A DNA stretch of 64,000 nucleotides from an uncultured Cyclobacteriaceae bacterium (GCA_937146645.1 CAKZRQ010000013.1:62001-126000); one strand, 5' to 3'. Counted from the stretch's first letter, positions 35,658 to 45,170 are shown. Numbers and translations: made by a program. The notes: generated by a model not told the origin, from the letters alone.

Positions 35658-38072
35658 TTAATTCTTCACTGCCTCCACTCTAACTTTAGCACCTGTCATC
35701 AATAATCTTCGATAGCCCTCCTGGGTATCCGTATTTACTTCCTTACCGAGTAGCTTGACCTTTCCATATTCCTCAGGAATCTCGATGGACAAGCCCCATT
35801 TCTTTTGCGTTTGCTCCCCCTCAATCATCAAATCATCTCCCACCTTCTCATATCGCAGGGTGATTTCATTATCCCCTATGCGTACTCTCTCGATGCTTGC
35901 CTTATTCCAATCGCTTGGCATCTGTGGACGCACATAGATCACCCTGTTTCCAGCATCCGGTTTAATCCCGAAAAATTGTGTGATGATCGGCACTGCAAAG
36001 CTATACATGTTCCATGCCTGAGTGAACATTCCATAATCTGGTGATACTTCATAGATGGAGCCTGGTAGAGCAAAGCCAAAACTTCTGGTCATTCTTTGAA
36101 GGTAATCAAGTGCTGCATCAGGGTTTCCATAGTTATTCTCGCCAATGGCCTGAACCCCTGTGGGCAAAGTCATCACGGCTCCGGTGTAGGAGAAAACCTT
36201 ACTTCCTTCGAAAGTCCCGTCTTCATTTGCAGCCTGCTCATCGCGATCGATACCAGTCACAAAGACCCCGAATGGGTTGGTATATTTCCTTCCTGTTTCC
36301 AAAGCAATTTGAGCTTTCTCTGGGTCAGCAATTCCTACTTCCATTGGTGTATTTACAACCCAGTTATGATATAGGACAAAACCTTGTTTTTGATCCTTTG
36401 GCATGGAAGCAATTTGCGCCTTGGTTGCTTTTAACTCCTCCACTGCCCACGGCTTATCAAGGGTATCTGCCCTAACTATGGCTCCATCAATCAGATGCAA
36501 AGCTTCTTCAGCAGTGCCGATAAAATCCGCATAGGATCCGAATTCAGGAACCCAAAAATCAGTGTTTATCTTTTCAGCGAGGGCATCTGCCGTCTGTTGA
36601 TAAGTTTCAGAAAGCTCTTGCTCTCCTAGAATTTCAGCGATCTTCGAGGCATCTGCAAAGGCCTTTTGGCTGTAGGCCGCTACATCAATCATTTCGGATT
36701 CCAGGCCATGGATTTCCATCATCCCATAGCCATCCGCGAGAAAATTGCCATCCTTGTCATTTTCTTCAAGTAGCCAATTCAAGCCTTTTTGAATCGTGGG
36801 AAAATACTTCCGCAAAAGCTCCACATCACCCGTCCACTTATACACTTCCCAAACCGTTGAAGCAAATTGGGGAGTCTCGTTGATATTTCCTGGATTGAAG
36901 ACTACGCCATTGGTAGACACTTCATGGACGATCCTACCATTTCCATTTTCAGATTCTGAAAGGTTATTCAGCAGATCAAGTGTCTCATAGACCAAATCCT
37001 TCCTTCCGGTGGTGATCAAGCCTTGGATCGTGTATTCACTATCCACGCCAAACCACCAGGGATAATCTGGAAGACCTGCCCCAAATCCTTTTCCAACTCC
37101 AGGAACATCCCGAACCAACCAATCGGTATTGTACTTAATCCATTCAAATGCTTCCTGAACTTCAGCATCCGGAATAGTGATTTTGGAAAGCTGGTTCAAC
37201 TCCTCATATCTCGCTTTTTTATCGAACCAATCCTGGATGTAATTCGACTTCAAATCAGCATAGGTTTCCAAAGCTTTAACCTCACTTTCGTCCGAGCCTG
37301 ATATAAAAATTGGAAGGACAAGGCTTGAACTGGCAGGAATACTGACGGAGATAGAAAAACCAGATTTGACCCCATTTTCACCTTTAGAATCTGCAGTGCA
37401 TTCGGGTTCGGCAGGAGAAAGCTGGAAATTCTCATAACTCCCCCAAACTGCAAACCAATCATTCGACTCATCCTTTGCGGTAAACGTCCCTGTGACTTCT
37501 TCAAAACTAACCTGATCTGGTCCATCGATCATGCCGCTTCTTTCACCTAGCCAAACCGGTTGTAGATCTACATTGGCTTCAAAAAAGAAATCGAAATTAG
37601 CTGGTGCTGAAGATTCGTTTTCGAATCGGAACAGAATGGTTATCCCCTCTTTTCCATCGGATACAAACTGTGTTCTATCAACCCTCACTTGGTCATAGAC
37701 CATTCCATAGTCGTGTTGATTTGAAAATGGGTAATTGGTAAACGTTTCAGCTTGGTCCAGACAAAAAACCTCCTCTCCAGACTTAATCGAGGCAGTAAAG
37801 CCATCCATAAGTTTAATGGGGTGCATCCATAATCCTCCCATCTCACCCTGCACATGCCAGCCTAAATCAGGAAATGTCCCATCCTGATGTCCCACGAGAT
37901 AAAAACGATCTCCAGACGCTGAAAAAGGACTAGCCAGGTATTCTTCCCCTCCTTCCAGCCCTTGCTGACTTTCTAAATCTTCAAAAATCTTATGTTGGGG
38001 CGCCTCTGATCCTCCACATGCCCAAAATCCAAGAGCCATTGCTCCAAAAACCCAAGCGCTTTTTAATCTCAT
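35658..38072 (-). CDS. Six-hairpin glycosidase lipoprotein
   Basis: Exported protein of 804 residues with an N-terminal lipoprotein-like signal; a cysteine follows FWA at about residue 19 of the chosen start. The N-terminal half is a beta-sandwich. The C-terminal half is an (alpha/alpha)6 barrel like amylo-1,6-glucosidase/GH15/GH63 enzymes, with LPDYPWWFGVDSEYTIQG, the ETPQFASTVWEVYKWTGD segment and WNMYSFAVPIITQFFGIKPD. The acidic catalytic pair is probably within WFGVDSEY and a later Glu. Substrate unknown. The ATG at 38072 lies 1 nt after the ChbG-like gene; an ATG at 38090 would overlap it. Confidence 0.82.
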   Translation of the reverse strand: MRLKSAWVFGAMALGFWACGGSEAPQHKIFEDLESQQGLEGGEEYLASPFSASGDRFYLVGHQDGTFPDLGWHVQGEMGGLWMHPIKLMDGFTASIKSGEEVFCLDQAETFTNYPFSNQHDYGMVYDQVRVDRTQFVSDGKEGITILFRFENESSAPANFDFFFEANVDLQPVWLGERSGMIDGPDQVSFEEVTGTFTAKDESNDWFAVWGSYENFQLSPAEPECTADSKGENGVKSGFSISVSIPASSSLVLPIFISGSDESEVKALETYADLKSNYIQDWFDKKARYEELNQLSKITIPDAEVQEAFEWIKYNTDWLVRDVPGVGKGFGAGLPDYPWWFGVDSEYTIQGLITTGRKDLVYETLDLLNNLSESENGNGRIVHEVSTNGVVFNPGNINETPQFASTVWEVYKWTGDVELLRKYFPTIQKGLNWLLEENDKDGNFLADGYGMMEIHGLESEMIDVAAYSQKAFADASKIAEILGEQELSETYQQTADALAEKINTDFWVPEFGSYADFIGTAEEALHLIDGAIVRADTLDKPWAVEELKATKAQIASMPKDQKQGFVLYHNWVVNTPMEVGIADPEKAQIALETGRKYTNPFGVFVTGIDRDEQAANEDGTFEGSKVFSYTGAVMTLPTGVQAIGENNYGNPDAALDYLQRMTRSFGFALPGSIYEVSPDYGMFTQAWNMYSFAVPIITQFFGIKPDAGNRVIYVRPQMPSDWNKASIERVRIGDNEITLRYEKVGDDLMIEGEQTQKKWGLSIEIPEEYGKVKLLGKEVNTDTQEGYRRLLMTGAKVRVEAVKN

Positions 38073-38073
38073 C

Positions 38074-39003
38074 TTAAAGTAATTCTCCAATTTCTCTCCA
38101 AGTAACTAACTTAATATCGTTTTCCTGCAATAGGTCTTTGGCCTTTTGACTGGTGAAAAAGTCAAAGTCCTGCTGACGCCAGGGGGCATGCCAATAATCA
38201 TGATCTGTAGCAATGCCTTGCATTTCCAAATCATCATAGGCTACGTGTATCAAAATTACATTTAAGCCAGGACCCAACTCATCCAAAACAGAAGAGTAAT
38301 AGGCATCCATTCCAGATTCATAATTCTGTGGTAAGGCTGAAATCACCTGATCAACCAATGGATAATTGGATAGGTCAAACTCTTCGAAAAGAGCTGCATT
38401 AGGTTCGATTATTCCTTTGACCATTTGCTCATTTAGCATGGCGGGAATTCCATGCTTCTTGGCAACCCTCAGATAAGCTTGCAGGTACTCTGGTCTACCA
38501 TAAAAAATACACCCCATGTGCGAATCCAGATGAGTAGGCTTTATTCCTAAAGAAATCGCTAAATCTACCTGAGCATTAATTTCCGCCTCCACATCTTCTG
38601 GAGAAGCGTTCTTCGCGACGCTGGCGCAATCAGCAAACATATATCCGTCCTCATTTTCTAACCCTGCTGCTGCCTCATCCGAAACACTTCCCCATTTATA
38701 GAGAAACCACTCATTGGTCAGAGTGATGTGCACACCAACGTCAAGGTCCGGATTAGCTTTATGAATAAGGCCAGCTTCAGGTGACCATGGACAGGGAACC
38801 ATGACGGAAGTGGAATTCACCACCCCATTTTTCATGGACTCCAGCGTAGCCTGATTTTCACCACGTGAGAGTCCTAAATCATCCGCGTGAATGATTAAAA
38901 GTTTGGCATTTTCTTCATAGCCTAATCTTTCTGCTATATTTTGTGAAAACCCTGATTCATAGACGAATGCGAGTAAAAGGAGGATAAGAAGAGGCTTTTT
39001 CAT
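38074..39003 (-). CDS. ChbG/YdjC-type carbohydrate deacetylase
   Basis: Exported protein of 309 residues with a signal peptide (1-20, ending ESGFSQ). The YdjC metal-site pattern is present: LLIIHADDLGLSRGEN (Asp-Asp pair near residue 42), DVGVHITLTNEW and PTHLDSHMGCIF (His ligands near 155). ChbG removes N-acetyl groups from chitobiose-type sugars, and relatives act on other amino sugars. Periplasmic location and the glycosidase gene 1 nt downstream suggest joint processing of a glycan. The substrate is not determined. Confidence 0.88.
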   Translation of the reverse strand: MKKPLLILLLLAFVYESGFSQNIAERLGYEENAKLLIIHADDLGLSRGENQATLESMKNGVVNSTSVMVPCPWSPEAGLIHKANPDLDVGVHITLTNEWFLYKWGSVSDEAAAGLENEDGYMFADCASVAKNASPEDVEAEINAQVDLAISLGIKPTHLDSHMGCIFYGRPEYLQAYLRVAKKHGIPAMLNEQMVKGIIEPNAALFEEFDLSNYPLVDQVISALPQNYESGMDAYYSSVLDELGPGLNVILIHVAYDDLEMQGIATDHDYWHAPWRQQDFDFFTSQKAKDLLQENDIKLVTWREIGELL

Positions 39004-39099
39004 GATAGGTTGATTTGGGGTGGAAAATAATTAAAAAATACCTGAATTTTTTTCTCCTCCAAGCCTAAACACTTCGCTTAGACAGCCTGTTTGCCTGTA

Positions 39100-40527
39100 A
39101 TGAAGTTCGATCGGTCCATAGTTTGGTTTCGAAATGATCTGAGAATCAGAGACAATGCTACTTTATTTCAGGCAGTCGCCAGAAGTAAGGAGATTATGCC
39201 TATTTACTGTATTGATCCCAGAAATTTCGAAGAAACCCAGCTTGGGTTCCCAAAGACAGGATACTTCAGGCACAAGTTTCTAGTCGAAAGCCTAGTCAAC
39301 TTAAGAGCCAACCTCCAAAGAAAAGGTGCCGATCTAATCGTGGTTCAGGGTCAACCAGAAGAATTGCTGCCCGGACTGGCGAAGAAACTCGGGGCCAATG
39401 CCATCTTCTTTTCGGAAGAGGTAACTTCTGAAGAGACTAGGGTAGAAAGAACTTTAGAAGAGAAAGCCTGGGCGGAAGGAGTAGCAACTGAAAGTTATTG
39501 GCAAAGTACGCTCTATCACATAGACGATTTGCCTTTGCCGGTAGGCCAGCTTCCAGAGGTTTTCACTCAGTTTAGAAAAAACGTGGAAAAGTTGTCCAGC
39601 ATACGAAATGAGACGGACGAACTTAGTACTATACCGTTTGCGAAAGTAGAAGTACCAAACAGTCTTTCCGATGAGGAAATAAAACATAGGCTTGGGGAGC
39701 TCCGGCCGCAGCCAAACAAGGTGATGAAGTTTGATGGTGGAGAATGCCGCGGTATGGAGCGCCTCGAGTCCTATTTCTGGCAAAAGGATTTGCTCAAAAC
39801 CTACAAGGAAACTCGAAATGGACTTCTAGGTATGGATTATAGCTCCAAATTATCACCTTGGTTAGCCTTGGGATGCATCTCTCCTCGAACGATCTATTGG
39901 GAGGTGAAGAGGTACGAAAAGGAGCGAAAGAAAAATAGTAGCACCTATTGGCTGGTGTTCGAATTGATCTGGAGAGATTATTTCCGCTTTATCTGTAAAA
40001 AGCATGGAGATAAGGTTTTCAAGATTGAGGGAATAAAAAATCAAAGGGACTCCTGGCGAAGAGATCGTGCAGATTTTCTGCGCTGGTGTGAAGGGAAGAC
40101 AGGAGTCCCGTTTGTAGATGCCAATATGCGTGAGCTAAATACTACCGGGTTTATGTCGAATCGCGGGAGGCAAAATGTCGCTAGTTTTTTAGTGAATGAT
40201 CTGAACATCGACTGGACCTGGGGAGCGAGCTACTTCGAAAGCATGCTAGTGGATTACGATGTCTGCTCAAATTGGGGCAACTGGATGTATGTGGGGGGAG
40301 TAGGCAATGACCCGAGAGAAAATCGCTACTTCAATATTCTCCGACAGGCAAGAAATTACGACAGAGATGGAGAGTATGTCAGGTTTTGGATTGATGAACT
40401 TGCGAGTATCGAAGGCTTCGACATTCATAAGCCTCATGAACTCCCGGCAAATTTCCTACGAGGAAAACGAATAGAAATTGGTAAAACCTATCCTGAGGCA
40501 ATGGTTGAGATGGACAAGTGGAGTTAA
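39100..40527 (+). CDS. DASH-type cryptochrome / photolyase
   Basis: FAD flavoprotein of 475 residues. The N-terminal photolyase alpha/beta domain begins IVWFRNDLRIRDNATL. The C-terminal FAD domain has LVFELIWRDYFRF, then the DASH-typical TGVPFVDANMRELNTTGFMSNRGRQNVASFL and GVGNDPRENRYFNI segments (quoted in parts). DASH cryptochromes repair cyclobutane pyrimidine dimers, chiefly in single-stranded DNA, and use MTHF as antenna. The ATG at 39100 is preferred over an in-frame TTG at 39091. A strong terminator follows. Confidence 0.93.
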   Translation: MKFDRSIVWFRNDLRIRDNATLFQAVARSKEIMPIYCIDPRNFEETQLGFPKTGYFRHKFLVESLVNLRANLQRKGADLIVVQGQPEELLPGLAKKLGANAIFFSEEVTSEETRVERTLEEKAWAEGVATESYWQSTLYHIDDLPLPVGQLPEVFTQFRKNVEKLSSIRNETDELSTIPFAKVEVPNSLSDEEIKHRLGELRPQPNKVMKFDGGECRGMERLESYFWQKDLLKTYKETRNGLLGMDYSSKLSPWLALGCISPRTIYWEVKRYEKERKKNSSTYWLVFELIWRDYFRFICKKHGDKVFKIEGIKNQRDSWRRDRADFLRWCEGKTGVPFVDANMRELNTTGFMSNRGRQNVASFLVNDLNIDWTWGASYFESMLVDYDVCSNWGNWMYVGGVGNDPRENRYFNILRQARNYDRDGEYVRFWIDELASIEGFDIHKPHELPANFLRGKRIEIGKTYPEAMVEMDKWS

Positions 40528-40537
40528 GGATAGGTTT

Positions 40538-40572
40538 ACCCCCGGGAGCAATTCCGGGGGTCAATTTTTTTT
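40538..40572 (+). terminator. Rho-independent terminator after CRY-DASH
   Basis: ACCCCCGGGA and TTCCGGGGGT (40538-40547 with 40552-40561) pair around GCAA with one G-T wobble. CAA and nine T (40564-40572) follow. The GC-rich stem and T-tract make this a strong plus-strand terminator, 10 nt past the stop. Confidence 0.92.
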
Positions 40573-40580
40573 GGCTAAAG

Positions 40581-40841
40581 CTAACTATTGGACTTTTCGC
40601 CGGTCTTCTGCTGGCGCTTTTGATTTAGTCTCCAAAAAATGAAGTACCATATAGTCGTAAATGTTAGGGTATTGACTGAAACTTTAAACCAAACCCAGCC
40701 ATCCAATAACTGCCTAAAATCAAACCGTAACTCAGGATAAACATAAGCCTCAAAAAGAAGTAAGAGTCCAGCATAGATAAGCATCGTTTTCCAGCTCGAC
40801 TTGAGATATGCTTTAAGGTGCTTCAATCTGATATTAATCAA
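40581..40841 (-). CDS. Small membrane protein, 86 aa
   Basis: Unrecognised protein with two hydrophobic helices (about residues 16-34 and 50-68), a basic N-terminus and a basic C-terminal tail. Its start overlaps the stop of the serine hydrolase gene by 4 nt, indicating translational coupling. The two-helix layout with both ends basic predicts both termini in the cytoplasm. No function can be assigned; the operon position suggests a link with the hydrolase. Confidence 0.72.
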   Translation of the reverse strand: MINIRLKHLKAYLKSSWKTMLIYAGLLLLFEAYVYPELRFDFRQLLDGWVWFKVSVNTLTFTTIWYFIFWRLNQKRQQKTGEKSNS

Positions 40842-42070
40842 TACTCAAACCTAAACTCAGAAAAGTCTGCCGGGATCACCCTCTCCCTAGTCATTTCAAT
40901 GTCATACAGGTAGTCACCTAGCTCTGCAAAGAATGGGAAGGCTATCTCATCATACTCGTAAGCATCATCGTTCAAGGTTTGATCCTCATTCACATAAATG
41001 ATCGCTGTAACGAAGAATTCCACACCACTTTCTAAATCCACATAATAGCTTCCATCCAGAAGATGCCCATAAGCTTGACCTGTTTTATTAAAAAGTCGTA
41101 AGGTTTTTCGAGTGGCTCTCTTATCATTCCCATCCAGGTAAAACTTCGAATAGGTATCCCAATATTCTTCAACCGGATAGTTCGGATAGTCGCTTTCCTC
41201 TGGGAGCATGCTCATGTACTTTAGGACAAGGTTTCTATGCTCCTCATTTATATTGAATCTTTCTGATTCGAGAAAAGACATGGGGAACATAATCCTCTTC
41301 ACCGTTCCACTCAGATCAGAGATTGCATATTTATTCTTGAAAGTGAAATCCATTCCATGGTCAATCAAAGAATCACCCACATAATAGGCCTCTCCGATTA
41401 TGGGTTGAGAAGAATTTGAGTAGATCTTTTCTTCTGTTCTGGCGGGCATTTCATGAACGGACTCCCCTTCCGCATCCACAAAGCGAATGGGATTGAACAT
41501 TCGATTTTCTTCAGGAGAAGCACGGAAACTTAACCTATGATTGATCACTGTATGCGTCATCCCTTTTTCTGCCAGCTTTCGGTTAATATAATCCTGACCA
41601 AGAAGTTCATATAATCGATTGTAGGCATCATTATCAGAAACCAAAAGAATCTTCTTGATGTACTGAGCGATGCTTGGCAGAGAATCCTTTGCCGTCAAAT
41701 CCACATAAGCCGGAACCTGGGAAGAATGAATGGAATCGGTGAGCATAATCGTATTTGCATCAAGCCCATCGATATTTTGCTCCTCAAGCCACTCCAGAGC
41801 CAGAATCGCAACCGGAAGTTTCACCGTACTCGCAGGATAGAAATATCGCTCATCATCCAGATTAAATGGGAATTCTGTCATCATCGGCATCCCATGCTCA
41901 TTCCTCTCCAGCTGAGTGTAAAGGATCTGAACCTGATACTTCTCCTTGTTTTCCAGTACTTCCTTCAGGACAGGATATTCGTCTAAGCCATCCTGAAAAG
42001 GAACTATTTCTTTTGGCCCACAGGCCAAGGCAAAAACTAAAATGGAAAGAATGGCAATACAATTTTTCAT
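40838..42070 (-). CDS. Class A beta-lactamase-like serine hydrolase, lipoprotein
   Basis: Exported protein of 410 residues with lipobox LAC at Cys17. It carries all three penicillin-recognition motifs: SxxK as STVK (Ser81-Lys84), SDN (145-147) and KTG (329-331). About 180 residues separate SDN and KTG, much longer than in resistance enzymes, and the omega-loop glutamate cannot be placed confidently. It is better viewed as a periplasmic peptidase/esterase-like member of the fold than as a resistance gene. It lies 15 nt after the alpha-oxoamine synthase homologue and overlaps the small membrane protein gene. Confidence 0.87.
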   Translation of the reverse strand: MKNCIAILSILVFALACGPKEIVPFQDGLDEYPVLKEVLENKEKYQVQILYTQLERNEHGMPMMTEFPFNLDDERYFYPASTVKLPVAILALEWLEEQNIDGLDANTIMLTDSIHSSQVPAYVDLTAKDSLPSIAQYIKKILLVSDNDAYNRLYELLGQDYINRKLAEKGMTHTVINHRLSFRASPEENRMFNPIRFVDAEGESVHEMPARTEEKIYSNSSQPIIGEAYYVGDSLIDHGMDFTFKNKYAISDLSGTVKRIMFPMSFLESERFNINEEHRNLVLKYMSMLPEESDYPNYPVEEYWDTYSKFYLDGNDKRATRKTLRLFNKTGQAYGHLLDGSYYVDLESGVEFFVTAIIYVNEDQTLNDDAYEYDEIAFPFFAELGDYLYDIEMTRERVIPADFSEFRFEY

Positions 42071-42085
42071 AGCAAGGGGTAGGTG

Positions 42086-43138
42086 TTACGCGAGTTTATG
42101 CAAATTATCTGAAAGCAACTCCAGGTCCTCCGGTTTATGGAAAGCTGAAATCACAATTCTATTTATTCTGGGGTCTTTTTCGGTAGGGTAATGGAAGGAG
42201 GAAATGATAAAACCAGCCTGCTCTAATGCCTCCACCCAACCATCTTCTTCGAAAACAAAAACAGGATAGGACGCTGTATTTTTCATTCCAGGTATGCCTT
42301 GTATCAATTGGCTGAAGGATGCAAGGTTTTGTTTTAGCTTCTCTTTTTGAGAGAAATAAATGTCCTGACTTTGCAGAAAAGCAAAGAGATAAGCAGGTGG
42401 ACAGGGTGATGCTCCACCATAAACCCTGAGTTTTTTAATTTTGGATTTCCGCTCTTCCGAGCAAAGTATAATTCCTGCCGGTAGCCCAAGTCCTTTTCCC
42501 AAAGAGCCGGAAACCATCACCTCCACGGGTAAAGTTTTCAGGGTATCGTAAGTCCCAAAGATACCTTCACTCACGATTCCGAAAGCATGACTATCGTCTA
42601 TCAGCAGCTGAACGGAGTGCTTTTCCCCAATTTCCTTCAGCCAGGAATAATCATGAATAGTGCTGGTCAAAGGATCTGCCGCATTCCCCAAAATCAGAAT
42701 TTCCTGCGAGCTCAATCTTCTGGATTCTTCCAAACAACTCTCTTTCCAAACTTCAAAGCTCTGGGAAGAATCAGGAATTAAATGACTGGGTAAAATGGCA
42801 GGATGGGTATTTGGGGCCACCCAAATCAGTTCAGAATTGATACAGCTTTGCAAAGCAGAAGAACCAGCCAGATATCCAGAGCTCATCACTATACCGGATT
42901 CCGCTCCTGCCCTTTCAGCGAAAAAGGATTCAAAATCATCATAGATTTTGAGCCGCACATTATTTCCGCGGCTTTGTCCATGATTCAGGCCGAAACGCTT
43001 CATGCCTTCATAAACTTTGGAATGAAAGTCCGGATTCATACCTATTCCCAAATAAGCTGTGCCACTGAAATAGTGATAATCCCGACCCTCAAAATGAATG
43101 AGTCGATCTATCTTTTGGTCTAGCTCAAAATGCTTCAA
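42086..43138 (-). CDS. Alpha-oxoamine synthase family PLP enzyme
   Basis: Fold-type I aminotransferase-like protein of 350 residues related to 8-amino-7-oxononanoate synthase, serine palmitoyltransferase and KBL. Visible features are HYFSGTAYLGIG at the N-terminus, the IDDSHAFGIVSEG cofactor-binding Asp/His segment, and SGSLGKGLGLPAG with the PLP lysine. It is shorter than typical BioF (about 385), mainly at the N-terminus. Thus it could form an alpha-amino ketone from an amino acid and an acyl-CoA, but the substrates are unknown. It is 9 nt downstream of a VOC gene and 15 nt upstream of the serine hydrolase. Confidence 0.85.
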   Translation of the reverse strand: MKHFELDQKIDRLIHFEGRDYHYFSGTAYLGIGMNPDFHSKVYEGMKRFGLNHGQSRGNNVRLKIYDDFESFFAERAGAESGIVMSSGYLAGSSALQSCINSELIWVAPNTHPAILPSHLIPDSSQSFEVWKESCLEESRRLSSQEILILGNAADPLTSTIHDYSWLKEIGEKHSVQLLIDDSHAFGIVSEGIFGTYDTLKTLPVEVMVSGSLGKGLGLPAGIILCSEERKSKIKKLRVYGGASPCPPAYLFAFLQSQDIYFSQKEKLKQNLASFSQLIQGIPGMKNTASYPVFVFEEDGWVEALEQAGFIISSFHYPTEKDPRINRIVISAFHKPEDLELLSDNLHKLA

Positions 43139-43147
43139 AGCTGGAAA

Positions 43148-43570
43148 TTACTTAGCGAAAATCTGACTTGGATCCTTGAATGACTTGAACTCGAGCGCAT
43201 TGCCTGCCGGATCCAGAAAAAACATGGTGGCCTGCTCCCCCACTTCCCCTTCGAAGCGAATGTAGGGTTCGATCACAAATTCTATCTCATGAGACTTTAG
43301 CTTATCAGCCAAAGCATGCCAGTCATCCCAGGGTAAAATCGCCCCGAAATGACGCACCGGAACATTCTTTCCATCCACCGCATTGGTTTTGGCTTGAGCC
43401 AGTTCTTCAGGCTTGACATGCGCGGAAAGCTGATTACCGAAGAAGTTGAAGTCGATCCATTTATCGGTGCTTCGACCTATGTCACAACCCAAAAGGCCTC
43501 CATAAAAACTTCTCGTTTCTTCAATATCCCTGATGGGAAAAGCCAGGTGAAAAGGATTAAATTCGCTCAT
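43148..43570 (-). CDS. VOC-family (glyoxalase-like) protein
   Basis: Cytosolic vicinal-oxygen-chelate protein of 140 residues with two beta-alpha-beta-beta-beta units. [22 protein letters not shown] lies at the N-terminus, and [15 protein letters not shown] at the C-terminus carries the usual Glu ligand; His8 is the probable first metal ligand. Members act as lyases, dioxygenases or resistance proteins. The reaction here is unknown. It heads a four-gene minus-strand operon with the alpha-oxoamine synthase, the serine hydrolase and a small membrane protein. Confidence 0.9.
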   Translation of the reverse strand: MSEFNPFHLAFPIRDIEETRSFYGGLLGCDIGRSTDKWIDFNFFGNQLSAHVKPEELAQAKTNAVDGKNVPVRHFGAILPWDDWHALADKLKSHEIEFVIEPYIRFEGEVGEQATMFFLDPAGNALEFKSFKDPSQIFAK

Positions 43571-43628
43571 AATTCTAAATTAGGTCATGATTTTAGCCTG
43601 ATCAAATTATAAACCAAAATCCACAAAA

Positions 43629-44534
43629 ATGACATCAAAAAAGTCCGTATCTCTGGTTTTAGGAAGCGGAGGAGCACGTGGAATGGCTCATATTGGGGTG
43701 ATCGAGGTTTTGGAGGAACGCGGGTATGAGATTCGTGAAATAGCCGGATCATCCGCCGGGGCCTTGGTAGGCGGAATTTATGCCGCTGGACAACTGCCAG
43801 AGTTCACCGAGTGGATTTGTAATCTTGGACGCGTGGATGTTTTTGGCCTGATGGATTTTTCCTTTTCCAGTAAGGGCTTTATCCGAGGAGAAAAGGTTTT
43901 TCAGGAGCTCCGCAAAATAGTCCAGGAAAGGAAGATCGAAGAATTACCTATCCCCTTCTCATGCAATGCGGTTGATTACCATCATGGTGTTGATAGAGTT
44001 TTTGATTCGGGAAGTCTTTTTTCAGCAATCCGGGCATCAGTGAGTATTCCGTCCCTGGTTCAGCCGGCAATTATCGATGGAATAGAATACATCGATGGAG
44101 GCGTTTTGAATCCGCTTCCTCTGAATCTTCTGGACAGGGAAGAGGAAAGAATGGTTTTGGCGGTAAATCTCAATGCTTTAGGCGACAGCTACATTGCTCC
44201 TCCTCAGAAGGATCATTTTGGAAAGCGGCTCATCAAAACTCCTGGCTGGTTTCGCGATTATCAGAATCGAATGAAAAAGTATTTTGATCAGGCCGAAAAG
44301 GAAAAGACCAAAGAAATCAAAAGTCTGGGTTCCCTAGACTTGATCAACCGATCGATGGAGCTTCTTCATGATCGGGTATCTCAGCTTACATTGGAAAAGC
44401 ATCAGGCGGATGTTTTGATTGAAATCTCCAAGCGCCAGGCCAGCACCATGGAATTTTATCGGGCTGCTGAAATGATAGAAATTGGTCGAATCAAAACTGA
44501 AAAAGCTTTAGACTCCTGGGAAAATGAATCCTAA
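43629..44534 (+). CDS. Patatin-like phospholipase, RssA type
   Basis: Soluble serine acylhydrolase of 301 residues. The oxyanion motif GSGGARG (12-18), the nucleophile motif GSSAG (Ser42) and the DGG catalytic-aspartate motif in YIDGGVLNPLP define an active patatin/RssA/NTE catalytic dyad. The C-terminal third is helical and charged. It likely hydrolyses phospholipids or lipid esters. It overlaps the following methyltransferase gene by 11 nt, so they are co-transcribed. Confidence 0.92.
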   Translation: MTSKKSVSLVLGSGGARGMAHIGVIEVLEERGYEIREIAGSSAGALVGGIYAAGQLPEFTEWICNLGRVDVFGLMDFSFSSKGFIRGEKVFQELRKIVQERKIEELPIPFSCNAVDYHHGVDRVFDSGSLFSAIRASVSIPSLVQPAIIDGIEYIDGGVLNPLPLNLLDREEERMVLAVNLNALGDSYIAPPQKDHFGKRLIKTPGWFRDYQNRMKKYFDQAEKEKTKEIKSLGSLDLINRSMELLHDRVSQLTLEKHQADVLIEISKRQASTMEFYRAAEMIEIGRIKTEKALDSWENES

Positions 44535-45141
44535 AAAACTCAACCAATTGCTGGGAAATATTGATGTTTACCTGCTGGATCAGATTTTAAAAGAAAGATT
44601 CAGTAAGGATATGCGCATTCTGGATGCAGGATGTGGAGAAGGCCGAAACTCCATCTATTTTCTAAATGAGGGCTATCAGATATTTGGAATCGATCAGGAA
44701 GAGTTAGCGGTTCAATATTTAAAATATCAGGCCAAAACCCTGGACAAAGATTATGACATCGATCGATTTCTTGTGGCAAAATTGGAAGACATTCCATTTC
44801 ACGAAGGAGCTTTTGATGCGATCATTTGTTCCGCTGTTTTACATTTCGCCAGAGATGAGGAACACTTTTTTCAAATGATAAAAGAGCTGATTCGTGTGCT
44901 GAAGCCAGGAGGAACTCTGTGGTTTCGAACCTGCACAGGTTTCGGTGGAATTTTGGAACAAAGCCACGCCATTGGCAATGGAAGATTTCTTCTTCCTGAT
45001 GAATCAGAGCGGTTTGTGATCACTAGAGATATTTTAGCAAAGGTTGAAGCACTTGGATTGACCTTTCTGGAAGAACCAAAAACCGTCCTGGTACTCGACA
45101 AGCGCGAAATGGGAATTTTCCTCATGAGGAAATTGGCCTAG
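44524..45141 (+). CDS. Class I SAM-dependent methyltransferase
   Basis: Soluble protein of 205 residues with the SAM-binding motif I ILDAGCGEGRNSIYFL at about residue 37, the acidic motif II IFGIDQEELA, and motif IV FDAIICSAVLHF. The fold is the TehB/UbiE-like methyltransferase domain. The substrate is unknown. Its start is inside the end of the patatin gene (11-nt overlap), indicating translational coupling, and the TRIC channel gene follows by 29 nt. Confidence 0.9.
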   Translation: MNPKKLNQLLGNIDVYLLDQILKERFSKDMRILDAGCGEGRNSIYFLNEGYQIFGIDQEELAVQYLKYQAKTLDKDYDIDRFLVAKLEDIPFHEGAFDAIICSAVLHFARDEEHFFQMIKELIRVLKPGGTLWFRTCTGFGGILEQSHAIGNGRFLLPDESERFVITRDILAKVEALGLTFLEEPKTVLVLDKREMGIFLMRKLA

Positions 45142-45170
45142 ATTGATTTCCTTCTCCTTACATTTGCCGG

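Noticed and set aside
40838-42070. Annotating the serine hydrolase as a beta-lactamase resistance gene.
   Set aside because: The three motifs are present, but the spacing between SDN and KTG is far longer than in resistance enzymes and the deacylating glutamate cannot be placed. The fold is shared by non-resistance hydrolases.
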